The notes beneath the pieces were generated by a model. The model had not been told where the DNA came from. It made no database searches and worked only from the letters and a program-made list of their open reading frames with translations. Below, in pieces: positions 55,028 through 64,000 of a stretch of DNA of 64,000 nucleotides. Numbering within the stretch: position 1 is the first letter of the stretch; each line of letters opens with the position of its first letter. Both the position numbers and the translations under genes were made by a program. Source of the stretch: Cristatella mucedo (lineage: Eukaryota; Bryozoa; Phylactolaemata; Cristatellidae); NCBI GenBank assembly GCA_009760855.2, contig WPIO01000010.1, forward strand, positions 4,679,501-4,743,500, given 5' to 3'.

Positions 55028-55784
55028 CCCGGCGCGTGCGGCGTCTGCTCGTCAGTCCGGGCGCAGCATGCGCGCTCTCGGTCCGACGCCCGAGGTCGCT
55101 CACTGCACGCCGGGTGACAGACAGGCAGACTGGGCCGAGAGCCACGCACGCCATCCACACCCAAGCTGCTGACGAGAAAAATGCCAAACCGTTGATCTGC
55201 GCTCGACGACACGAGTCACTTTCGGTGCGGCCATCTTTCAGGCCAGCAAGATCATCGAAGAAAGCTGGCCAAGAGTCTCGGCGTACTGCCGCTTGAGGCA
55301 CTTCCTGGGGGCCTCTGCGTGTGCCGCTTCGTACTGCTAATCGCTGCGGCAGCGAGCTCGAGCTCAAGGAGTCTGCAGGGAAAATGGCCGAAACTGAAGC
55401 GCTCACGCCATCTTGCACTGGCCCATAGCTGCCCTCGGTCGATTCGTTTGCCTCTTCGCTCGACCCGACGACGCGTCTTACCTACGGGCGTGCAGGCCGT
55501 AGTTGGACCAGCTAGCGGGTCCAGAGGTCGCTCATGGCGCGCACAGTCTCGTCTCGTCTCGTTCTGTTTCGCTGCCATTCTCCTCTCCTGTGTCTGTTCT
55601 CTGCTTTCTCTCTATCTATCTCGCTCCTGATGTCATGGCTAGCTCTCTATCGTCATCTCTCCCTCATTTTGTCTGTATTGCTAGCTTTCTTTTTAATGTA
55701 TCCATTTCCTTCTTGATCTTTATATCTATCTAGCAGGTAGACTTGTCTATTTTTAACGTCGCACGGCCGCATTGCACCGCTACT
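54436..55784. other. CpG-rich stretch around an (AG)n array
   Basis: GC-rich at 54580-54945 and 55027-55560. The 246- and 206-codon minus ORFs are driven by the repeat and by GC content. No exon supported. Confidence 0.35.
54944..55026. repeat. (AG)n microsatellite
   Basis: About 40 AG units. Confidence 0.98.
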
Positions 55785-56235
55785 CCCTAGTATGAACTGG
55801 CTGCCCATCAGGTAGCCATCGACTTCAAGACTCTGTCATCCAACTACGGTTCTCTCAACCCGAAGTTGTGACTCAAATCCTTTAGCCATACCTTGTACGA
55901 ACCCCAAAACCATTGGAGACCGTGCCTTTAGTTCCTATGCTCCCAAAGCCCGGAACTCACTACCGATGCACGGCACAGCGTCACCTGGCATGACGATATT
56001 TAAAAAGAAGCTAAAAAAACTTTTATTACCGCATTTGGTGGGTCTTCGTGATTCTTCCTTCGTGTGCATGTACCTGCTTACTTGCTCGTGACTGCTGCCT
56101 GATGTGCCTGCTGCTTGCGGATGTTAGAACCAAATACTTGGTAATGCTTTATATGCAGTATATGTAAAGTTCCCAGAGAGAGAGAGATAGAGAGAGAGAA
56201 TCAGTTCTCTGAGGGTGCTATACAAATGCATTAAT
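55785..56235 (+). mobile_element. LINE end, plus copy of a tail-to-tail pair
   Basis: Decayed RT C-terminus (CACCGCTACTCCCTAG..., AGACCGTGCCTTTAGTTCCT), TTTAAAAAGAAGCTAAAAAA, 3' UTR, and a tail with an internal (AG)n expansion, GGGTGCTATACAAATGCATT and (AAT)n. Confidence 0.75.
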
Positions 56236-56690
56236 AATAATAATAATAATATTGCACTTGATAAAGCGCCCTCAGAGAACTTAATCTCTTTCTAGGCGCT
56301 TTACATTTGCTGCAAAGTGATACGCAATAGAATAGTAAGTAAAATCATGCTTGAAAAACAAACAAAATGAATAACATGGTTAGGGGTTACATGCACTGGG
56401 TCAGCATGCAAATGTGGTTAGTGGCAGCATGCACAGTGTCAGCACGCATAAGCACATCGAGGACGAATCACAAGGACCCACTAAATGCTGTCCTAAATAG
56501 GTGTGTTTTTAAGTTTCTTTTAAATGTGGTCAGGTCAGGGGATGTTCTGATGCAGGTCGGGAGGGAGTTCCAGGCTGTGGGAGCATACGAGCTAAATGCA
56601 CGGTCTCCAAAGGATTTAAGGTTTGTACGAGGTATTTCTAGACTGTTGGATTCCGAAAAGCGAGTGGTACGATATTATTATCATGTTTTA
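56236..56690 (-). mobile_element. LINE family A, minus copy of a tail-to-tail pair
   Basis: (AAT)n, CACTTGATAAAGCGCCCTCA, 3' UTR, then the reverse of KAWNS-type and SFGD-type C-terminal wording. Ends near 56670 at AAGCGAGTGGTACGATA. Confidence 0.9.
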
Positions 56691-56708
56691 TTTTTATTAT
56701 TCTAGTCA

Positions 56709-56854
<146 letters not shown>

Positions 56855-57318
56855 TCTGCCACTCTCTACTCTGTCACTCAATCCCTGTCACTAACTCACC
56901 TCTACTCACCGCGCTCTTATCTTCTGTCCTGTCTCCCAGTCACGCTCGCTCGCCGCGCTCTCACTCGCCTTTTTCAGCCTCAGTATCGGGAGTTTGCATT
57001 TGCAACTTGGAAACTCGATCGCCAAATTCATGTACACACAAAACTTGCCGCTGGTCTTACCTTTCCTGTCGTCGAAGGCTGCAAGCGCTGCCAAGTCACC
57101 GGATACGGCGCTGTTACTAGCCACGGCTTGTTTACTCAGCAGCGCGCCTTCTACTGACGAATACGAGTAGCGAGGCGACACTCGTCACACGTATATTGCT
57201 TCGATGACACAGTGCTCGTTCGCACCGCCGCTACCAGGCTCGAAATGAGTAGAACACGAGAACGAGAGGAGCTTAGCATAGGCAGGCAGCGGCTTGCGGC
57301 CCCACACGTCGCCGCACG

Positions 57319-57321
<3 letters not shown>

Positions 57322-57407
<86 letters not shown>

Positions 57408-57760
57408 CTCCCTCCCCTCTGTCTGCTTTCAGCTGTCTCACTGATCTCTTCCTCTCTATATTCTGCCTCTGTCCACTCACTCCATCAACCCTCTTTCGTC
57501 CTCCATTTATTTCTCTTTCTTTTTCTCTCCCTGCTCTCAGCTGTCTCACTGCTCTCTCTCTCTCTTTTTCTATATGCTCTTCTTTCCCTCTCTGTCCTCT
57601 CAGCTCTCTCTCCCTTGCTCTCTCTTTCACTCTCGTTCTCATCTTCTCTCTGCTCTAACATTTCTCACTGCTCTCTTCCTCTCTGTGTTCTGTCTCTCTC
57701 CACTCAATCCATCAGCCCTTTATCCCCCACCCTCTCTCCCCCTCTCTTACCTCTTTCTCC
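57322..57760. repeat. (CT)n array with long decayed pyrimidine tail
   Basis: Pure CT at 57322-57402, then about 350 bp of CT-rich sequence in which GTCTCACTG-CTCT motifs recur about every 115 bp (57434, 57540, 57664). Confidence 0.9.
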
Positions 57761-58384
57761 TCAGCATGTTTCAACGTACAGCGGACCTGAATTTTTGTAC
57801 TTACAAGCCGGTGAGCTGAAGGACCATACGTGAAAACGTGAAAACGAGCAAGAAAAGCAGAGTGGTGAAATGCGATCAGTGACATACTCCTCCACCTTGC
57901 CGTCGCGTTGAATTAACGTTTAGCCCATTAAAAAGACAAAGGCAGTTATGCGAATCCCATTCGGCATAGCAGCCGAGAAAGATTCAACAGTGTGAATTGA
58001 ACGTCAGACGAATCGTGTGTACTCGCTTCTCGTAAACAACTCGGGCAGCGGGAGACTGGAGGTTTTCGCCGTGGGACTCACTCGTGAAGCTTTCCCACCT
58101 GCCGGACATGCCAGAGACGACACACGTAGCGTATGCATTGGCGAGGCATGCGTCGGCGGCACCAGCCCGTGCTCTCAGCTGAGCCCGGACCAGATGATCG
58201 TAGCCGCGGTTTCGCAACATATCCATCTAGCTGCAGGTGGTGGGTTTACGGATGGTCGAGATCTCAGTTTCGGCGATGCCAATGCCGTCTGGCCAAGGCA
58301 TTGCCCTCTGCCTAATCGAGGTGGGCTACCGTTAGGAGTGAGTTCCTGCATCGAGTTAGCAGCATAGAAAACGGACAGACCCTC

Positions 58385-58508
58385 TTACCTATACCGTCCA
58401 TCCGTCCGCCCCGTCCGTTACCTATAGCGTCCGTCCGTCCCGTCCGTTACCTTAACTGTCCCGTCCGTCACGTCCGTTACCTACAACGTCCGTCCGTCCC
58501 GTCTCTTA
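58385..58508. repeat. CCGTCCGT minisatellite
   Basis: Three to four units of about 30 bp built from GTCCGT and GTTACCTA elements. Confidence 0.9.
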
Positions 58509-58540
58509 AAAGCCAGTACCGCGTTCGTGTTACTTTTCAG

Positions 58541-58870
58541 GCGGAGCTGGAAGCGATTTTCGCTGCAGTGCATTTCGCAAGGCGTGTTCGGCACGACGAA
58601 GTGCGGAATGCTGCCATCTCAGAAGCCCTCGCTTCGAATCTTGACTTCGAATCTCTGATGAGATTGCTGATTAACTGTCTGTTTGTTGCTCGCACCAGCA
58701 GCAACCACTGCCGCCGCGAATCCTTCATCAGCGAGAAGATGCAATTTCTTTGCACTCATTGCACAACCGAGCCAGAACAGCTTCTATCAGATGGGCACCT
58801 GTTACGTGTCCTGGGTTGTTTGTTCATCATGGCATCGAGAGAAACTGTCGGTTGTCGGCTCCGTCATTAA
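58541..58870 (+). other. Unrecognised ORF after an acceptor-like site
   Basis: TTACTTTTCAG at 58530-58540 is followed by an open frame of about 109 codons (AELEAIFAAVHFARRVRH ... SLMRLLINCLFVARTSS ... LLRVLGCLFIMASRETVG) to TAA. The segment alternates charged and hydrophobic residues as a helical exon might. No homology is recognised and codon use was not measured. Confidence 0.2.
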
Positions 58871-59324
58871 ATGACACTCAACACCAAAAAACCGACAGGT
58901 CCGAAGCTCCGAAAGCTCCGCATCGGCTGTCAAAAGACCGTACGCGCATCGTAAGAACGCTAGATAAAATAAAGACGACGAGAAGACGCACGGCTCGCTT
59001 CGGATAGGGATGGGCCAGTCGAGACGATGGAGTCGAAAGGAGACGTCTAGCTACATCCGCCAGAGAGCCGACCTAGGTGGGTCCAATCACTATGCGGCAC
59101 GCTCGAGGCGGCCCCCGGTCAGGCTGCATCGGCGATCAACGCCCCGATCGACAGAGGAGAGATCGCTTGAAATGAAGTGCCGTTGCTGGGCCAGCCGTCT
59201 CTTTTCGCTCTCCGCGCTCGATTGGCGACTGGGAGAATCTCTGAGCGTTTTTTTTTCAGCGCGGGATGCCGCCGAGCAACGCTTTCCGTTCAGAACGCGA
59301 GCCATTCAATCGCTCAACTTGGCT

Positions 59325-59495
59325 CAGCTATGCTTCTCAGTTTCTATTTATTACACGAGATCAAGTCTGCTGTCTATCTTATGCGCACCGAAAGCCGCTC
59401 AGGCTTTGAGTGTCGTGTAGAAAATTTCCTGCGTAACACCCACGTACTGCTTATGGCTAATGGAGTTAAAGACGGGGTACATTACATGATGTATG
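59325..59495 (+). mobile_element. LINE family B, 3' end
   Basis: Plus-sense match to the other B copies: GCTTCTCAGTTTCTATTTAT, CGCACCGAAAGCCGCTCAGG, CCTGCGTAACACCCACGTAC, ACATTACATGATGTA. Confidence 0.75.
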
Positions 59496-61464
59496 ATTAG
59501 CCGGCACTATAGACTCGAAAATAAAGTGCTGCTAAACCTGGAAGAGGGCAAAAAAAGGCATACGTAGTTCGACTCGGATTTGAGCGGCTTATATTGCAAT
59601 TTAAATGCATACACTTGGCCCCTTTTTCGCTTCAGTAATCTTGCTTTTTAAAATAAATCCCTTATTAATATATATTAGTCGGCCGAATTCTAGAAATTTA
59701 CGAAACTTCGGTCCTTATGTTGCGCTGCTAGCTTCAGAGAATGCCACTACTACCAGCGACAAGTAGTGAAGTCGCCCATCTCGAAAACAAAACTCGTCTC
59801 CTACCAGATTCGCGAGAATAGTTTTTGGTGCGGCCTTTTTTGTCTGGCTTTGAATGTTTTGAGTGCTCAGCGGGCCTTCTCCAGTGGGCCTGCTTCCGTT
59901 GGCAAGAACCGGTGTGAAGAGACGCTCTGTCGTTGCTGTCATCGGCGGGAAGCGAGCGCGCTTTCAATGAATGACGAATTGCGAAGACAGTTTGCTGCAA
60001 CAGCCAGCGGCAGTTTCTCTCAGCATTTGTATGACTGCCACACAATGGCTGCTACTCCTGCTACCTCGGATTGACCAGAAGTGTAATTTAAATCGACACA
60101 CGAGTATATTTCTTTGCTCAGCCATAAGAGCCAGACTGTCGGTAAATATCGTGGTCAGGCGGGCAGAGGTTACTGGCCCACCGCCAGGCGAACTTTGAAC
60201 TTGTGACCACTCGCTGGTTGGTTATTGCGAACCAAACGGTGTATAGTGCATAGATGTGTATGCATTTCAGTCGTACCAGTCAAGCTCTATACATTATCAA
60301 GATATACAAGTGCATTTTCGTAGATTCACGAGCGCCCGATTGTAAATAGTCAGACAAGAGCGTACGGTCTCGACCAGCCGTGCAGCTGTGGCTGCATACT
60401 TCGACGGAAACTCCGTCTATTCTATGCATGACTCGGAGGCAGCAGCACCTGCAGCAGCGTACCGAAGAGAATGAGGCCTGCGCGACGGCCCAACGTTGGG
60501 GATCGCCCTTCAAAGGGCGTGGTTCGATGCCCTTACTGGCTTAATCCTGGGTTCGTCACCGGCTACCAGCATGAGCATTATTGGCGACCGATGTCTCCCT
60601 TCACATTACACATTACGAGCGTGGAGTTATTTCTTCTCATTGCTCACGTAAAGCGACCTCTTTATTGACTCGTACGAACAGTGGTCGAGCCGGGGTGGGT
60701 GGGTAGCGATGCCCCCACCCCTCCTTAAGCAGGAGGGGCTAGGGACCACTTAAGGCCAACCCGATGCCCACGTTCCCGACTGTTACCAAAGACGAAATCG
60801 TGTCCTACTTTCAGTTGGTAAGCAACCACCGGGTGCGCATCGAATAAACCCTGCGGCTCTGCACCGTGAATCTTCATTACCTGCAGGTCTTGCCTTTTGC
60901 ATGAAAACATTGACTCCGCCCCTTAAAATGTCCTTGTGAAGGGTGTTTTCATCCGCTGATGGCTAATCGGTGACCAGGGAAATCGCTAGTAACGTTTTTA
61001 GTTCTTCGTCAGCTGTAGGCTGGGGATACTTTTACATTCATTCTCAAACATTATTATGCTAATTGAGGTGGCTTTTAGGAATCAGACGTCGGCGTCATTT
61101 TTCCTCACTGTTTGTGCACTATGCGTTCTTTAAGGGTTGACGAGAACCGGCCCACTTGCTTATTCCTAGCGAGCAGTTTTTTAACATCTGCTCATTTACT
61201 AATCGAGTGAATTGCCACATAGGTCTGACCCACCTCAAATAACACCTCGGAGAATTGATTGAAGCTATGACCTCTGCAGCTGAGAAATGCCACCTTGTCA
61301 GCGGCGGCTGGTCAGGTTATTGGACAACGATCAGTCTGCGGTTCAGCCCGACGCTCAAATTGTTGTTGTTGCCGCTGGATTCTAGCAGACATCAACTAGG
61401 GTGAGTTTGAGCGGCTCCGTAGCCGACACTTACGCCAGACACAGCCAGTGACCAGCCCGTCGTT
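59496..61464. other. Gene-poor stretch
   Basis: Only short unrecognised ORFs. A tRNA-like GTGGTTCGATGCCC preceded by a CGCCCTT-AAGGGCG hairpin at 60505-60535 may be a SINE head. Confidence 0.35.
60725..60910 (-). other. Short unrecognised ORF
   Basis: 61 codons (MFSCKRQDLQVMKIHGAEPQ ... GLFDAHPVVAYQLKVGHDFV). It reads like protein, but no splice sites or family are evident. Confidence 0.15.
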
Positions 61465-61770
61465 GACTTGTCGACATTTAAAAAGACGCTTAAAACACAC
61501 TTGTTTATCATAGCATTTAGTGGGTCCTTATGATTCGTCCTTGGTATTCTAATGCGTTCTGACACTATGCATGCTACCAATAACCATAATTTACTCGTTG
61601 ACGCAGTGCGTGCCACCTCTACCTATGTTATCCTTCATCCTTACGCTTTTTGACATTGTGCAGGTTACCACTAATCATTTGACCACGCTTCCTTTAAAGC
61701 GCACTTCAGTGCCTAGAAAGAGATTAAGTTCTCCGAGGGTGCTATACAAATGAATAAGTATTACTATTAT
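61465..61770 (+). mobile_element. LINE 3' end
   Basis: ACATTTAAAAAGACGCTTAA, CATTTAGTGGGTCCTTATGA, GTGCCTAGAAAGAGATTAAG, GGGTGCTATACAAATGA, ATT-rich end. Confidence 0.85.
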
Positions 61771-62132
61771 TGTTATTTGTGGTTTCATTTAATCGATGAC
61801 ACTGCCCCTGACCGTTGTACGAGTGGGCTGAGACACTCGATGCGGTTGGCAGTCGGGACGTGCTATAGGTGATTGTTATGACAAGTGAGTCGGGCGCACT
61901 CAGGTGGGCGAGAGGGGCGAGGAGAGTTGTGCTTCGCCCTGCTCCGTGCGTAGGTGAAATAAACCTGGTGGTGTTGCTCGTCAGCTAGCGTTCTGTGCTG
62001 TTCGCGACGATAACTCAAACTACATTATTATCATTGTTATCCCACATATGAGGTCTACAGGCTACGGAGGCGTGGCGGTTATAGGGCGCTCTCGTGTGCC
62101 CGAAGGTGTGCTTGTATCAGCCGGCGGCCGAT

Positions 62133-62243
62133 ATGGTGCGCTTAGACGTTGTATGTTTTTATGGGTTTGTCTTAGCAACAGCTGTAAGCCTGTGCGATGC
62201 GACGCTATCCAGAAGTGACAAAAAGCAGAAGAAATCAAAATCG
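62133..62243 (+). CDS. Possible signal-peptide first exon, function unknown
   Basis: The ATG follows GC-rich leader-like sequence. 37 codons begin MVRLDVVCFYGFVLATAVSL, a good hydrophobic signal-peptide core, followed by CDATLSRSDKKQKKSKS with a plausible cleavage near the Cys/Ala and then a basic tract. A moderate GTATAT donor follows in phase 0. No downstream exon is recognised before the window ends. It could also be a chance ORF, since the frame stays open to 62480. Confidence 0.3.
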
Positions 62244-62480
62244 GTATATTCAGCCCTTCTTTTTCGACCGCTTAGCTTGTACCCGCTGCTGGCAGCCACG
62301 TCCATCGATCCGAGTCGTTGTCTGGTGGCTATTTTGTGGGTGTGCCGTTCCGGCTCGTGTCTGAGGCTGACCGTTCTTACCAAAGCTTTGCCTGTTATTA
62401 TAGTCTCTGGTCACTCTAGATGTATGCTACTCATTTTCATGCTTTTTTCATGCTGTCGCTTAGAACCTTCCCAGCAGTAG

Positions 62481-64000
62481 CGGCATTGCCAACTTCAGTG
62501 GGAAGTCGGCCGTAGAATGTGCGGCTGGGACCAAATCCGTACTGAAGGGCCTGCTCGGCACAGAGCAAATCCTTTTCACGTGTTTTCGACGCTTCTCGAT
62601 GTTTTCATTCTCTAGATATGGCATGGGAAGGGTTGACTTGTTGGGATATCGGAGCCTCTTCGTTCTTAGGTCCGACAATTCGCAGACGGACTAGGTGGCG
62701 TGGCTGAAACTGCATACCGCCTAGTTTGCCTATAATTAACGTCCTGAGGACATCCGTCTACTTTAAAGCTTTTCCGTAGGCCAATTTGACCGATGCATGG
62801 AATTAATTTAGCACCAGTGCAAGGGGTAAATCAGAATTCGAGCTTCGGAGTCGTTTTCAGGCTGTTGCTCGTGCGCAGGACCCATTCAGGGAACTAACGA
62901 ATCCATCCTTCTTGCTCGTGCTAAGATTGAACTGGTGGCGTGATCAAGGACGCCCCGAAAATTGTGCATGTCATACTTTCATAGTACCATACAGAAACTA
63001 TTTGCCTGATGCTTTTTCCCATGGAAGCCTGATTCATGTCCTGCAGTGACCTAACCTTTCGTCGTGCACCGCCCCTAGTCCGCTTAACGGAGCGGGAGTA
63101 TCTTATCCGCGGCCCTGCTGAGCACTCTGATTATTTTTCGCATGCAAAATACAGGAGCGACTGGTGTCGTTTTACCCTACCCGTGCAGGTAACAAGTCAC
63201 TAGGCCTGTAGCCGTGTCGGTACTTATCACTGCAGAACTGATGGCTTTACTTTTATTCGGTCTGGAATCTGTGGGAATTCTCATAAATTTGGACCACACA
63301 GGTGTATGACCCATTGCTAGCATGAATTATACTATTATAGACACGGAACGTGGGGCCCAAAATATTGTGCAATGTGTTTACCAGTTATAGTGACTTGAAG
63401 ATACACAAGTTCTGAGATGGGTGGCTCTAGTTGTTTGCCGACATACACCAGGCCTGTTGATTGATGCTGGTTTTTATGTGCAAATATAGTGCAGTCGGCA
63501 GCCCCATATAATCAGCTGCACAAGCTGTCAGTCTTGCTAGCTACCATTGCTCGCAGCATCCATAAGAAAATTCGAGGATTCGGTGAAAGTAGTAAGGCCA
63601 CGACTGGTTCAGCCCATTCACTCTGTCTAGAGAAAAGTTACAGAGATGTCACATGCACCATCCGATAAATAACATGCAGTGAGTGGGTCTCACAGCTTGA
63701 GCAACATCCGGCCTGTTAGCTCGTGCTTCATGCCGATATGTTTCACGGGAAGTCAAAGCTTGCAGCCCTTCTCTGTGCAACCAGGTCAGTTTGCCCAAGC
63801 ATTAAGACGAGTGCTCACATGCAGTGTGTTATCTGCCAAGCAAGGGTGTATTGAGATGCAATCTTCGTGGCCCCTTCGCCCCGTGACCGATCGATTGGCC
63901 CTTAGCCCCCCTTTCCCCTGAACCGATCCTGATGTGGCATGCCGGCCGGGTGGCTGGCTGCTAGGCAATTACCTTTTTTGTCTCATTGGGCCAGAAGTTC
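62481..64000. other. No feature supported
   Basis: Unique-looking sequence with short ORFs on both strands. No repeat family, RNA gene or exon recognised. Confidence 0.4.

Noticed and set aside
58385-58508. CRISPR or regulatory array
   Set aside because: A degenerate GTCCGT minisatellite without spacers of even length.

Overview
This is animal nuclear DNA, probably from a non-vertebrate metazoan that I cannot place further. The evidence is: coding sequence split into short exons with GT-AG and one GC-AG introns; a recognisable animal kinase gene; many 5'-truncated CR1/L2-like LINE copies; tRNA-derived SINEs; a Tc1-like relic; a hAT-like MITE; and very long (CT/AG)n, (GT)n and poly-G/C tracts. 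Nothing looks bacterial or viral.

Genes. The best-supported gene is a class II DYRK kinase, closest to DYRK4, on the minus strand. Eleven exons from 21976 down to 6238 join with consistent phases into 573 codons including the stop. They contain the N-terminal YPELWFLG region, the DYRK-homology box and a complete kinase domain (GKGSFG, VALK, HCDLKPEN, DFG, YTY activation loop, APE). A polyadenylation signal lies about 100 bp past the stop. A possible start exon lies at 25659-25745 in a CpG-rich block. Converging on it from the other side (+ strand, 4321-4540) is the last coding exon of a tail-anchored coiled-coil protein resembling mitochondrial fission factor (Mff/Tango11), with an AATAAA at 5064. 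A possible signal-peptide first exon (62133-62243, +) and a few unrecognised ORFs are listed at low confidence.

Layout. 1-3.7 kb: LINE copies, a SINE and a Tc1 relic. 3.7-6.2 kb: the Mff-like 3' end, its UTR and a (GT)n tract. 6.2-22 kb: DYRK4, whose introns hold LINEs, two SINE families and minisatellites. 22-25.1 kb: a mirrored pair of large pyrimidine/purine arrays and a foldback element. 25.4-31.3 kb: CpG-rich blocks, LINEs and (CT)n/(AG)n arrays. 31-64 kb: mostly gene-poor, with scattered LINE ends of two lineages, a hAT-like MITE, CpG-rich stretches at 47-51 and 54-56 kb, and more (CT)n arrays.

The most notable mobile-element pattern is that a tRNA-headed SINE carries the same 3' tail as the dominant LINE. 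This suggests a LINE/SINE pair sharing one reverse transcriptase. Nearly all long ORFs rich in S/L or R/E are translations of simple repeats, not genes.
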